Source of the DNA: CAJUOR01 sp964596105
GTDB lineage: Bacteria; Bacillota_I; Bacilli_A; Erysipelotrichales; Coprobacillaceae
Assembly: GCA_964596105.1 (NCBI GenBank)
Contig: CAZQRT010000006.1
Location: 1-32,479, forward strand
DNA: 32,479 nucleotides
Direction: 5' to 3'
The position numbers and the translations under genes were made by a program. Below, one piece after another: positions 1-7,426 of the stretch. Within the stretch, counting starts at the first letter, position 1, and every line of letters begins with the position of its first letter. Under the pieces are notes generated by a model. It did not search any database. It had not been told where the DNA came from and worked only from the letters and a program-made list of their open reading frames with translations.

Positions 1-86
1 TACCATATTCAGGCGAAAAATATCAACGCTAAGCCGCCAATCTTAAGATTTTCAACAGTTTCGCCGATATCTTTCGAGAAAACATC

Positions 87-115
87 TTGATTTTCTTGGC
101 TTTTTTTTCTAGAAT
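87..115 (+). promoter_or_regulatory. Promoter of gpsB
   Basis: A -35 box TTGATT (87-92) and a -10 box TAGAAT (110-115) are separated by 17 bases, a good match to a housekeeping sigma-A promoter. The start of transcription would fall near 122, just before the ribosome binding site of gpsB, giving a very short leader. Confidence 0.7.
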
Positions 116-135
116 TGTACTACGAGGAAAGAGAA

Positions 136-480
136 GTGATAGGGATGGAAACCAAACTGCAGCTAAACCCGACTAAAATTTTAAACAAAGAGTTTAAAAT
201 TGATTTCAAAGGTTACAATTCTGAAGAAGTGGATTATTTTCTGGATATCGTCATGAGTGATTATGAGGTGTTCAAAAACCTTTTAAACATGGCCTATGAG
301 AAAATTGAAGTGCTCAACAACCGCAACGCGCAGTTAAAAGAAATGGTCGCCCGGCTGGAGAAAGAGAACGCTTTGCAGAAAGATCAGCTGGCCATCGCGG
401 AAGAAAACCCCGGCGGCGCGAATGTTGATATCTTAAAGCGCCTTTCCGCTCTGGAAAAGGAAGTTTTTAAAAACCGCTGA
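136..480 (+). CDS. gpsB: Cell division protein GpsB (DivIVA family)
   Basis: This is a 114-residue DivIVA/GpsB-type protein, a cytoplasmic coiled-coil adaptor that in Firmicutes links peptidoglycan synthases such as PBP1 to the division and elongation machinery. The N-terminal half has the family's membrane-binding signature (LNPTKILNKEF, then GYNSEEVDYFLD), followed by a heptad-rich coiled coil. The C-terminal DILKRLSALEKEVF matches the GpsB tail and separates it from the longer DivIVA. The start is uncertain. GTG at 136 has GAGG (124-127) at ideal spacing, whereas ATG at 145 (METKLQLNP) looks more like the family N-terminus but has no well-placed ribosome site. The gene is followed directly by rnpB, the same order as in Bacillus subtilis. 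Confidence 0.93.
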   Translation: MIGMETKLQLNPTKILNKEFKIDFKGYNSEEVDYFLDIVMSDYEVFKNLLNMAYEKIEVLNNRNAQLKEMVARLEKENALQKDQLAIAEENPGGANVDILKRLSALEKEVFKNR

Positions 481-482
481 AA

Positions 483-817
483 AGTCTTGTTTTGATAATC
501 GCTGCCTATCGGCAGAGGAAAGTCCATGCTCGCACGGGCTGCGACGCCCGTAGTGTTTGTGCGTAACGAATTCATAAGTTACGGCAGCGAAAGCTGACGA
601 CAGGTCATCACCTAAACCGCAAGGCACGGCAGCATGACCGGAAAGTGCCACAGAGACGATCCGGCGGGAAACCGCCGCTGAAAAGAGGTAAACTCCGCAA
701 GCGAGAAACCCAAATTTGGTAGGGGAGCTGTTTTCGCGGGAAATGAACCGCGAAACGGACACAGCAATGTGTAGATAAATGATTATCCGCGACAAAACAT
801 GGCTTATGAACAAGACT
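483..817 (+). ncRNA. rnpB: RNase P RNA (rnpB), bacterial type B, compact
   Basis: This is the catalytic RNA of RNase P, which removes 5' leaders from tRNA precursors. Conserved blocks are easy to see: AGAGGAAAGTCCATGCTCGC near 514, GAAAGTGCCACAG near 640, GCGAGAAACCCAAATT near 700, and the 3' block ACAAAACATGGCTTA (793-807). The ends pair to form helix P1: AGTCTTG (483-489) with CAAGACT (811-817). The sequence matches the Bacillus (type B) pattern, but it is about 335 bases against about 400 in B. subtilis. The interval between GATTATCC and ACAAAACATGG is only a few bases, so helix P19 is missing. The RNA lies between gpsB and pgsA and is followed by a terminator. Confidence 0.95.
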
Positions 818-821
818 GCCT

Positions 822-847
822 GAGTTCGGGAAACCGGACTCTTTTTT
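822..847 (+). terminator. Rho-independent terminator of rnpB
   Basis: GAGTTCGG (822-829) pairs with CCGGACTC (834-841), with one G-T pair, around a GAAA loop. Six T follow. It lies five bases after the P1 helix of RNase P RNA. Confidence 0.9.
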
Positions 848-855
848 ACTATTGT

Positions 856-884
856 TTGAATTCAGATGGCAGGGATGGTATAAT
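856..884 (+). promoter_or_regulatory. Promoter of pgsA-cinA-recA
   Basis: TTGAAT (856-861), 17 bases, then TATAAT (879-884), with an extended -10 TG at 876-877. This is among the best promoters in the window and lies about 30 bases ahead of the pgsA start. No separate promoter is visible between cinA and recA, so recA is probably transcribed from here. No Bacillus-type LexA box (CGAAC-N4-GTTCG) was seen by eye around it. Confidence 0.85.
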
Positions 885-916
885 GGCATTGCTTAGACAA
901 AAACAAAGGTGGTTTT

Positions 917-1498
917 ATGAATCTTCCCAACAAGTTGACTCTTTTAAGAGTGCTCGCGGTGCCTTGCCTGGCCGCGATCTGGTTGTGCTTTCCCGGCGGG
1001 ATCGCCCGCTTCACCCTCTGGCAAAGCGACTTTTCCGTCACGAGGCTTTTGTGTCTTGCGCTTTTTGTTTTAGCGAGCCTCACCGATCTATTGGACGGAA
1101 AGATCGCCCGCAAGCGGCACATCGTCACCACCCTGGGCAAGTTTTTAGATCCGATCGCCGACAAGATGCTCGTCAACACGATGCTGATTCTGCTCGCGGT
1201 CAGCGGCGACATTCCCGTGTGGTGTGTCCTTTTGATGGTGTGGCGGGATCTGATCGTGGACGCGGTGCGCCTTCTGGCGGCGCAGAAAAACGTGGTGATC
1301 GCGGCGGCTTTTTCGGGAAAGATGAAGACCGCTTTGCAGATGACCGCCATTATCGCGGTGCTGCTGGACGGTTTTCCGCTCAAAGGCATCTTGCCGTTTT
1401 TGCCGGATCTTTTGGTTTATATGGCAACCTTCGTATCGCTTTATTCAGGTTTTGAATACCTGATGAAGCATCGTCAGATGATATTTGAAAGTATGTGA
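917..1498 (+). CDS. pgsA: CDP-diacylglycerol-glycerol-3-phosphate 3-phosphatidyltransferase
   Basis: This 193-residue integral membrane enzyme makes phosphatidylglycerol phosphate from CDP-diacylglycerol and glycerol 3-phosphate, the committed step to phosphatidylglycerol and cardiolipin. The full CDP-alcohol phosphatidyltransferase signature is present: D57, D60, G61, A64, R65, G74, D78 and D82, in the spacing D-x2-D-G-x2-A-R-x8-G-x3-D-x3-D. Hydrophobic segments flank it near residues 8-26, 44-56, 90-115 and 140-180. The N-terminus MNLPNKLTLLRVLAVP is typical of PgsA. AAAGGTGG precedes the ATG. The order pgsA-cinA-recA is conserved in Firmicutes and supports the assignment over other CDP-alcohol transferases. 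Confidence 0.95.
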   Translation: MNLPNKLTLLRVLAVPCLAAIWLCFPGGIARFTLWQSDFSVTRLLCLALFVLASLTDLLDGKIARKRHIVTTLGKFLDPIADKMLVNTMLILLAVSGDIPVWCVLLMVWRDLIVDAVRLLAAQKNVVIAAAFSGKMKTALQMTAIIAVLLDGFPLKGILPFLPDLLVYMATFVSLYSGFEYLMKHRQMIFESM

Positions 1499-1502
1499 TC
1501 AA

Positions 1503-1970
1503 ATGATGGAACAACTTGTCAGCCTGCTCATCGCCCGAAACCTCAGCATCGCGTCTTGTGAGAGCTTCACCTGCGGACAGTTCGGGGCCGCGCTCGGGCA
1601 GGTTCCCGGGGTTTCCGCGGTTTACCGCGGTTCGCTGGTCGCTTATCACACCGCTGTCAAAATCAAGGTTTTAGGTCTCGACGAAAATCTTATTGCCCAG
1701 TACGGGGCGGTCAGCCAGGAAACCGCGGTAGCGATGGCGGTCGCCGGCCAGAAAATGTTTGCCGCCGACATCTGCGTGTCCTTTACCGGCAACGCCGGAC
1801 CGGATCCCATGGAGGGCAAACCGGTCGGACTGTGTTATATCGCGGCCGCGATCGGCGACAAAACCTACAGCAAAACCCTGCATTTAGGAGGCAGCCGCCA
1901 GGACATCAAAGACGCCGCCGTCATCGCGGCGGTCGCTTTAGTGACACGTCATATCAAACAAAAGGAGTAA
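1503..1970 (+). CDS. cinA: CinA C-terminal domain protein (nicotinamide-nucleotide amidase-like)
   Basis: This is a 155-residue protein consisting only of the CinA C-terminal domain (PncC family), which in characterised members deamidates nicotinamide mononucleotide for NAD salvage. Recognisable blocks are VPGVSAVYRGSLVAYHTAVK near residues 34-53 and SFTGNAGPD near 93-101. Many Firmicutes carry a two-domain CinA of about 410 residues beside recA. Here the N-terminal MoCF-like domain is absent. The usual motif AESCTGG reads CESFTCG here: Ser21, the expected catalytic residue, is kept, but Cys becomes Phe and Gly becomes Cys. ATG at 1503 or 1506 is possible, just after the pgsA stop. RecA starts three bases after this stop, so the two genes are cotranscribed. 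Confidence 0.85.
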   Translation: MMEQLVSLLIARNLSIASCESFTCGQFGAALGQVPGVSAVYRGSLVAYHTAVKIKVLGLDENLIAQYGAVSQETAVAMAVAGQKMFAADICVSFTGNAGPDPMEGKPVGLCYIAAAIGDKTYSKTLHLGGSRQDIKDAAVIAAVALVTRHIKQKE

Positions 1971-1973
1971 TAT

Positions 1974-3023
1974 ATGGCAGAACGAAAAACCAAGGATTTT
2001 GAGAAACCGGACGAGGAGCGCAAGGAAGCCGCCCTCGCCGAGGCGATACGCCAGATTGAAAAACAGTACGGCAAAGGATCCGTCATGCGCCTGGGAGACC
2101 GCGTCGATGTCAGCGTGGATGTCATTCCCACCGGCTCGCTGGCGCTGGATTTGGCGCTGGGCATCGGGGGATATCCGAAAGGCCGCATCATTGAGATTTA
2201 CGGGCCGGAGTCAAGCGGCAAAACCACGCTGACCCTGCACGCCATTGCCGAAGTGCAGAAAAAAGGCGGGCGGGCGGCGTTCATCGATGCCGAGCACGCC
2301 ATTGATCCGGTTTACGCCAAGGCTTTAGGAGTCAATATTGATGATTTGATCCTGTCGCAGCCCGACAGCGGCGAGCAGGCGCTGGAGATCGCGGAGACCC
2401 TGGTGCGCTCCGGGGCGATCGATTTAATTGTCGTCGACTCGGTCGCGGCGCTGGTTCCGCAAGTGGAGCTGGACGGCGAGATGAGCGACAATCAGATGGG
2501 TCTGCAGGCCCGCCTCATGAGCAAGGCTTTGCGCAAACTGAGCGGCGTCATGAATAAAACCGACTGCACGATCATCTTTATCAACCAGCTGCGCGAAAAG
2601 ATCGGCGTCATGTTCGGCAATCCGGAAACCACGACCGGCGGGCGCGCCTTGAAGTTTTATTCCTCGGTGCGCATCGAAATCCGCCGCGCCGGCCAGATCA
2701 AGCAGGGCGGCGAGATCGTGGGCAATGAGACCAATATTAAAGTGGTGAAAAACAAAGTCGCGCCGCCTTTTAAATCCGTGACCGTCGATATCATTTACGG
2801 GGAAGGCATCTCCAAGACCGGGGAAATCCTGGATCTCGCGGTCGAGCGCGACCTCATTGAAAAAAGCGGGGCGTGGTATGCTTATGACGGAGAGAAGATC
2901 GGGCAGGGGCGCGAGAACGCCAAGCTCTATTTAAAGAACCATCCCGAACTGATGGAAGCCCTGGCTAATACCATTAAAGATATGGCAAGGAATCATCCTG
3001 AGGAATCAGCGGAAATGAACTGA
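1974..3023 (+). CDS. recA: Recombinase RecA
   Basis: RecA, 349 residues, is the ATP-dependent strand-exchange protein of homologous recombination and the co-protease activator of LexA in SOS-proficient bacteria. Walker A GPESSGKT lies at residues 77-84, Walker B LIVVDSVAALVP near 141-152, and the conserved FINQLREKIGVMFGNPETTTGG block follows near 200-220. Length is normal. AAAGGAG precedes the ATG and the gene is three bases from cinA. It is closed by a strong hairpin terminator. No SOS operator was recognised upstream, so DNA-damage control is not evident from this sequence. Confidence 0.98.
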   Translation: MAERKTKDFEKPDEERKEAALAEAIRQIEKQYGKGSVMRLGDRVDVSVDVIPTGSLALDLALGIGGYPKGRIIEIYGPESSGKTTLTLHAIAEVQKKGGRAAFIDAEHAIDPVYAKALGVNIDDLILSQPDSGEQALEIAETLVRSGAIDLIVVDSVAALVPQVELDGEMSDNQMGLQARLMSKALRKLSGVMNKTDCTIIFINQLREKIGVMFGNPETTTGGRALKFYSSVRIEIRRAGQIKQGGEIVGNETNIKVVKNKVAPPFKSVTVDIIYGEGISKTGEILDLAVERDLIEKSGAWYAYDGEKIGQGRENAKLYLKNHPELMEALANTIKDMARNHPEESAEMN

Positions 3024-3058
3024 ACAGTGTATCGGTTTATCCGATACACTGTTTTCCT
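3023..3058 (+). terminator. Terminator of recA
   Basis: A perfect 13-base-pair stem, AACAGTGTATCGG (3023-3035) with CCGATACACTGTT (3041-3053), surrounds a TTTAT loop. A T-rich tail follows. It overlaps the last base of the recA stop codon. Confidence 0.92.
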
Positions 3059-3092
3059 TTATAACAAATTCACAGAAAAAAGGTTAGATTGG

Positions 3093-3121
3093 TTGCAGTT
3101 TGCCCCAAACAGGTGTACAAT
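3093..3121 (+). promoter_or_regulatory. Promoter of rny
   Basis: TTGCAG (3093-3098), 17 bases, then TACAAT (3116-3121). It lies about 75 bases before the rny start, leaving a structured leader that contains the GCTGCC/GGCAGC hairpin. Confidence 0.75.
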
Positions 3122-3124
3122 ACT

Positions 3125-3151
3125 CGATGCTGCCAGTAGGCAGCTAGATCG
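3125..3151 (+). other. Hairpin in the 5' leader of rny
   Basis: GCTGCC (3129-3134) and GGCAGC (3139-3144) form a perfect stem around AGTA. The outer CGAT (3125-3128) can extend it with ATCG (3148-3151) across a three-base bulge. It has no T-run, so it is not a terminator. It may be a stability element or protein site at the 5' end of the RNase Y mRNA, which is an inference. Confidence 0.45.
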
Positions 3152-3196
3152 AAATCACGTAAAAGTGAATATCTTGAGACAGATAGGAGGAGAAAC

Positions 3197-4747
3197 ATGG
3201 ATCCATTAATCCTTGCCTCCATTAGTGTCGTATCGATTCTTGTGGGAATTTTAATCTCACGGATTTATCATTCGCTCAACATATCCAAAGCCAATGTCAG
3301 TGCTGCGAAAATTGTCGAAGAGGCCAACTTAAAGGCGGACAATATTGTCAAAGAAGCCATTCTGGAAGGAAAGAATCAGGCCTATGAGTTGAAACTGGAA
3401 GCCGAAAAAGACATCAAAGCGCAGAAAAAAGAAGTTACTGACTTCGAAAACAAGCTCCTGCAGCGCGAGCAGAGCATTGATCGCCGCGATATCGCTCTGC
3501 AGGGCAAGGAAGACAGCCTGGATCATAAAGCGGAACAGCTGAATCGTCAGCAGTCTAAGCTGGACAGTATGGAGGCACTTTTAAAAGAAAAGATCGATTC
3601 AAAAATAGCGGAGCTCGAGAAGATCGCCGAGATGACCGCCAATGAAGCAAAAGAGGAATTATTCAGACAAGTCGAACAGACGATAAGTCAGGAAACGACG
3701 GCTTACATCAAGGAGCAGGAAGAAGAAGCCAGAGACAAGGCCGCCGTCATCGCCCGCGATATCATCGCGACCGCGATTCAGCGCTACGCGCAGGAAGAAA
3801 CCATTGAACGCAACGTTTCCGTGGTGCCGCTGCCTAGCGAAGAGATGAAGGGGCGCATCATCGGCCGCGAGGGCCGCAACATCAAAGCCCTCGAGCAGGC
3901 GACCGGGGTGGAGCTGATCATCGACGACACGCCGGAGGCGATCACGCTGTCTTCGTTTGACCCGATTCGCCGCGAAGTGGCGCGCGTGTCTTTGGAGAAG
4001 CTGATTCACGACGGCCGCATTCAGCCGGGCCGCATCGAGGAAGTCGTGGAGAAAACCCGCAGCGAGATCAATGACACGATTCGCCAGGCCGGCGAGGACG
4101 CTTTCTTCCGTCTGGGCATCTCGCGGGTTGACAAGGAAATCGTGATGATGGTCGGCAAGCTGAAATACCGGACGAGCTACGGGCAGAACGCCCTCCAGCA
4201 TTCCATGGAGGTCGCTCATCTCGCCGGCATCATGGCCGCGGAGCTGGGCCTGAATCAGACCCTGGCGAAACGCGCCGGACTGCTGCACGATTTGGGCAAA
4301 TCGATCGATTACGAGGTTGAGGGCAGCCACGTTGAGATCGGGGCGAAATATGCCCGCAAGCATGGTGAGAACCAGGTCGTCGTCAATGCCATCGAGTCGC
4401 ATCACGGCGATGTTCCGGCCACCAGCGTCATCGCGGTGCTGGTCGCCGCCGCCGACACCTTAAGCGCCGCCCGCCCGGGCAGCCGTTTAGAGAGCCTGGA
4501 AAATTACATTTCCCGCCTCGAGAAACTGGAAGCGATCGGCAACAGTTTTGAGGGCGTCGATAAATGCTACGCGATCCAGGCCGGAAGGGAGATCCGCGTC
4601 ATCGTCAAACCGGACAAGGTGGACGATTTAGGAGCGCACCGCATCGCGCGGGAAATCCGCAAAAAGATCGAGAGCGAACTGACTTATCCGGGACACATTA
4701 AAGTCACCGTGATTCGTGAGATTCGCGCCAATGAAATCGCCAAGTAG
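3197..4747 (+). CDS. rny: Ribonuclease Y
   Basis: RNase Y, 516 residues, is the membrane-anchored endonuclease that starts mRNA decay in many Firmicutes. Domains in order are one N-terminal membrane helix (about residues 4-22), a long charged coiled coil (about 30-200), a KH domain (GRIIGREGRNIKALE near 221-235) and an HD domain with LLHDLGKS near 365 carrying the metal-binding His-Asp pair. Length and layout are normal for the family. TAGGAGGAG lies just before the ATG. The position between recA and ymdB matches Bacillus. A terminator separates it from ymdB but leaves room for readthrough. Confidence 0.97.
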   Translation: MDPLILASISVVSILVGILISRIYHSLNISKANVSAAKIVEEANLKADNIVKEAILEGKNQAYELKLEAEKDIKAQKKEVTDFENKLLQREQSIDRRDIALQGKEDSLDHKAEQLNRQQSKLDSMEALLKEKIDSKIAELEKIAEMTANEAKEELFRQVEQTISQETTAYIKEQEEEARDKAAVIARDIIATAIQRYAQEETIERNVSVVPLPSEEMKGRIIGREGRNIKALEQATGVELIIDDTPEAITLSSFDPIRREVARVSLEKLIHDGRIQPGRIEEVVEKTRSEINDTIRQAGEDAFFRLGISRVDKEIVMMVGKLKYRTSYGQNALQHSMEVAHLAGIMAAELGLNQTLAKRAGLLHDLGKSIDYEVEGSHVEIGAKYARKHGENQVVVNAIESHHGDVPATSVIAVLVAAADTLSAARPGSRLESLENYISRLEKLEAIGNSFEGVDKCYAIQAGREIRVIVKPDKVDDLGAHRIAREIRKKIESELTYPGHIKVTVIREIRANEIAK

Positions 4748-4771
4748 GATCAGAGTTTCTGATCCTTTTTT
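4747..4771 (+). terminator. Terminator between rny and ymdB
   Basis: GGATCAGA (4747-4754) pairs perfectly with TCTGATCC (4758-4765) around GTT, followed by six T. It starts in the rny stop codon. The ymdB start is only 16 bases further and no promoter fits in between, so it probably works as a partial terminator that lowers ymdB expression relative to rny. Confidence 0.88.
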
Positions 4772-4786
4772 CAAAGGGGGATGACC

Positions 4787-5563
4787 ATGCGGCTTTTAAT
4801 GTTAGGAGATATTTTTGGAAGAACCGGACGGCGCATGATCGCCTCATACCTGGGGCAAATCAAAGCCGCTTACCAGATCGATCTGGTCTTCGCCAACGGC
4901 GAGAACGCGGCGCACGGCAAAGGGATCACGCGCCGCGTTTATGAGGAGCTGGTTTTTAACGGCGTCTCTTTGATCTCCATGGGCAACCACACTTACTCGA
5001 AACGGGAAATCTATGATTTTATCGATGAGGCGGACCGCCTGGCGGTGCCTTTGAACCGGCCCCGCATGCTTCCCGGGACCGGCAGCCGCGTCGTCTCTTA
5101 CCAGGGCTTAAAGATCCGTTTAACCAGCCTTTTAGGGGTCACGTTTATGAATCCCATGACGGATCATCCGTTTTTAGCCATTGATGATTTTTTAAAGACC
5201 ATGGATGAAGACGCCGTTCATATCGTCGATTTTCACGCCGAGGCCACCAGTGAAAAAGTCGCGATGGGCTATTATCTGGACGGGCGGGTGGCCGCGGTGC
5301 TGGGCACCCATACCCATGTCCAGACCAGCGACGCCTCAATTTTAGCGCGCGGCACGGCCTACATGACCGACCTCGGGATGACCGGGCCGGTGGAAAGCGT
5401 CATCGGCTGCGACGTAACCGCGGTGCAGGAGCGCATGATCACGGGCAACGCCGGCCGTTTTGAGGTCGCTTTAGGAAAAGGCAAGCTGGAAGGCGCCATT
5501 CTGGATATTGAGCATAATCAGGTTATAAAGATAACTCCTTTCCGGTTTATCGAGCCCGATTAA
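4787..5563 (+). CDS. ymdB: YmdB-type metallophosphoesterase (2',3'-cyclic nucleotide phosphodiesterase family)
   Basis: This 258-residue member of the TIGR00282/YmdB family belongs to dinuclear-metal phosphodiesterases; B. subtilis YmdB hydrolyses 2',3'-cAMP and influences biofilm and RNA turnover. Visible motifs are GDIFGRTGRR (residues 6-15), ANGENAAHGKGI (about 38-49), MGNHTYSKREIYDF (about 67-80), DFHAEATSEKVAMGY (about 148-162) and GTHTHVQTSDASIL (about 172-185), which supply the metal ligands. The start at 4787 is chosen because GGGGG (4776-4780) has correct spacing only for it; the earlier ATG at 4781 abuts the ribosome site. Its place after rny is conserved in Firmicutes. Confidence 0.95.
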   Translation: MRLLMLGDIFGRTGRRMIASYLGQIKAAYQIDLVFANGENAAHGKGITRRVYEELVFNGVSLISMGNHTYSKREIYDFIDEADRLAVPLNRPRMLPGTGSRVVSYQGLKIRLTSLLGVTFMNPMTDHPFLAIDDFLKTMDEDAVHIVDFHAEATSEKVAMGYYLDGRVAAVLGTHTHVQTSDASILARGTAYMTDLGMTGPVESVIGCDVTAVQERMITGNAGRFEVALGKGKLEGAILDIEHNQVIKITPFRFIEPD

Positions 5564-5613
5564 AACTTTTTGGGTAAAATGACATGTTTAGTCTGGATAT
5601 TTGCGACTTCCTG

Positions 5614-5622
5614 TGCTATGAT
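5614..5622 (+). promoter_or_regulatory. Extended -10 promoter of rpmG
   Basis: TGCTATGAT (5614-5622) is an extended -10 element. No convincing -35 box lies 17 bases upstream. It sits about 23 bases before the rpmG start and just ahead of GGAGGTG. Confidence 0.5.
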
Positions 5623-5645
5623 ATGCCATGCTGGAGGTGTGAAAA

Positions 5646-5795
5646 GTGAGAGAAAACATTATCTACAAGTGCACAGTCTGCGGTGAAGAAAACTATATCG
5701 GCACCAAAAACAAAAGAAAACATCCCGATCGTATGACGGTTCAGAAATATTGCCCGCGCTGCAATAAGAAGACTGCTCATCGCGAAAAACGTTAA
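5646..5795 (+). CDS. rpmG: 50S ribosomal protein L33
   Basis: This is a short gene of 49 codons with a GTG start, preceded by GGAGGTG (5633-5639) at good spacing. The product has the L33 pattern: YKCTVCGEENYIGTKNKR near the N-terminus and KYCPRCNKKTAHREKR at the C-terminus. The two CxxC pairs make it a zinc-binding (C+) form of L33, the type that in Bacillus is replaced by a cysteine-free paralogue under zinc limitation. It has its own promoter and terminator. Confidence 0.95.
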   Translation: MRENIIYKCTVCGEENYIGTKNKRKHPDRMTVQKYCPRCNKKTAHREKR

Positions 5796-5816
5796 GCCAC
5801 TCGCTGGCTTTTTTTT
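5795..5816 (+). terminator. Terminator of rpmG
   Basis: AGCCA (5795-5799) pairs with TGGCT (5805-5809) around CTCGC, followed by T to 5816. The next gene starts 18 bases later with no visible promoter, so the downstream com operon may depend on readthrough here. Confidence 0.82.
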
Positions 5817-5834
5817 GTGCAGGGAGGAATGGAC

Positions 5835-6428
5835 ATGACGATCAAACAGCTGGATATGGCCCCTGATGGGTGCAGCTGCTATGTGGCGGCGGGGTATGTG
5901 ATTGATCCCGGGGCTAACCCGAAGCGGATCATCCGTTATCTCGAGTCTCAAAGCATTACCCCTAAAGGCGTGCTTTTGACGCACGGCCATATCGATCATA
6001 TCGCCGCTTTGCCGGGGCTTTTGTCGCGCTATCCCGGGTTAAAGTTCTACATTCATGAAGAGGACGCCATTTTTTTAAAGGATCCAAGGCTGAATCTATC
6101 ACGGTATCCGTCCTTTGTTTTAAACGCGGCGCCGGAAATCGTGCATGATCAGGATGTGATCAACGGGGATTTTCGCGTCTGGCACATGCCGGGCCACACC
6201 CCGGGCAGCTGTATGTATGAACTAATCGGGACCAATCATTTGTTTTGCGGGGATATGGTCTTTCGCGGCGATGTCGGCCGGGATGATCTGCCTTTGGGCA
6301 GCGCGGCGGACATGAAAAAAAGCATCGCCCGTTTAAAAGAAATGAATCCGGATTTTCTGCTTTATCCCGGTCATGACGGGCTGACAACGCTTGCTGAAGA
6401 ACTTTCCGGCAACCCTTATCTGCAGTAG
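5835..6428 (+). CDS. MBL-fold hydrolase, YqgX / glyoxalase II-like
   Basis: This 197-residue metallo-beta-lactamase-fold protein has the metal-binding motif LTHGHIDHIA near residues 54-63. HMPGHTPGSC follows near 117-126, CGDMVFRGDVGR near 137-148, and LYPGHDG near 179-185. These are the hallmarks of the small glyoxalase II-like group typified by B. subtilis YqgX, whose substrate is not firmly established. GGAGGA (5823-5828) is correctly spaced for ATG 5835, not for ATG 5829. In Bacillus yqgX also lies just upstream of comGA, so the pairing is an old one, although no role in DNA uptake is known. The gene is 14 bases from comGA and cotranscribed with it. Confidence 0.88.
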   Translation: MTIKQLDMAPDGCSCYVAAGYVIDPGANPKRIIRYLESQSITPKGVLLTHGHIDHIAALPGLLSRYPGLKFYIHEEDAIFLKDPRLNLSRYPSFVLNAAPEIVHDQDVINGDFRVWHMPGHTPGSCMYELIGTNHLFCGDMVFRGDVGRDDLPLGSAADMKKSIARLKEMNPDFLLYPGHDGLTTLAEELSGNPYLQ

Positions 6429-6442
6429 TAAAGGAGGATGAG

Positions 6443-7426
6443 ATGGAACCATTACTGGAACAGCTTTTAACCCAGGCTTTAGCGATGAATCTGACGGATC
6501 TGCACTTTCCCAGCCGTCAGGATCCCAGTATTCTGGCGCGCCACAAAGGCCGCCTGATGCCTTTTATCGACCTGCCTCTCAAAACTTATCAAAGACTGTG
6601 TGAGTACCTCTGCTTTCTCGCCAATATCGATATCAATCATAAAGATCGCGCCCAGACGGGATCTTTTTTTATTCCCTTCCAAAAGCAAAACTACTACTTC
6701 CGGCTCTCTTATCTGCCCGGGCAGCATGATATCTCGATGGTGCTGCGGCTTTTGAATCACAGCCCGCTGATCACCCTGGAGCAGCTGACCTGGGACGATG
6801 AGGCCAAAACGCAGATGCGAGAGCTTCTAGTCAGGGAGAGCGGTCTGATCGTTTTAGCGGGACCGACCGGGTCGGGGAAGTCGACAACCCTGCACGCCTT
6901 TTTGGACTGTCTTGTGAAAACGGCGGACAAGAATCTGATCAGCGTGGAAGACCCGATTGAGATATACCAGAAGGGCGTGATTCAGGTCCCGATCAACGAG
7001 ACCGCCAAAATGGACTACGCGGCGATTTTACGGCAGATTTTAAGACACGATCCGGATGTGGTCATGATCGGCGAGACGCGCGATGAAACGACCGCCGCGA
7101 TCGCCTTGCGGCTGGCTTTGACCGGCCATCTCGTTTTGACAACCCTGCACGCCTCCAGCATTCCCGGGGCTTTGAAACGGCTCGAAAATCTCGGCCTCGC
7201 CTTAGATGATTTAAAAGAAGTTCTCGCCGCTTTGCTGAACCAGCGCCTGGTCTATTCAAGGCAGCGGGAGGATCCCTATGTGTTTTTCGAGATCTGCCCT
7301 AAAGAGGAGCTGCATAGTATTTACGAAGGAAAGCGCGCCAGTTATACTACCCTGCAAGAAAAGCTGCGCGCGGCCGTGTTGAAGGGGTGGCTTGATGAAA
7401 AAGAAATCGCGCCGTATCTGCTCTGA
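6443..7426 (+). CDS. comGA: Competence pilus assembly ATPase ComGA
   Basis: This is a 327-residue type II secretion / type IV pilus ATPase of the GspE family, which powers assembly of the competence pseudopilus from the inner face of the membrane. Walker A GPTGSGKS lies near residues 139-146, the Asp box ISVEDPIE near 169-176, Walker B VVMIGETRDETTA near 203-215, and LTTLHASS near 230-237. It lacks the long N-terminal domain of GspE, as is normal for ComGA. AAGGAGG precedes the ATG. Its 3' end overlaps comGB by 32 bases, indicating translational coupling. Confidence 0.95.
   Translation: MEPLLEQLLTQALAMNLTDLHFPSRQDPSILARHKGRLMPFIDLPLKTYQRLCEYLCFLANIDINHKDRAQTGSFFIPFQKQNYYFRLSYLPGQHDISMVLRLLNHSPLITLEQLTWDDEAKTQMRELLVRESGLIVLAGPTGSGKSTTLHAFLDCLVKTADKNLISVEDPIEIYQKGVIQVPINETAKMDYAAILRQILRHDPDVVMIGETRDETTAAIALRLALTGHLVLTTLHASSIPGALKRLENLGLALDDLKEVLAALLNQRLVYSRQREDPYVFFEICPKEELHSIYEGKRASYTTLQEKLRAAVLKGWLDEKEIAPYLL

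Noticed and set aside
1..86. Short open stretches on both strands at the left edge
   Set aside because: Under 35 codons, no recognisable similarity, and directly before the gpsB promoter. They may be the tail of an outside gene but cannot be called.
433..889. Open frames antisense to the RNase P RNA
   Set aside because: They run over conserved structural RNA and have no ribosome site.
799..1455. A 218-codon frame overlapping pgsA
   Set aside because: It is the Arg/Ser/His-rich shadow of pgsA in another frame and starts within rnpB.
3027..3209. A 60-codon frame between recA and rny
   Set aside because: It crosses the recA terminator, the rny promoter and its leader, and has no ribosome site.
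3659..4405. A 248-codon antisense frame in rny
   Set aside because: It mirrors the codon pattern of the conserved KH and HD domains; no promoter or ribosome site.
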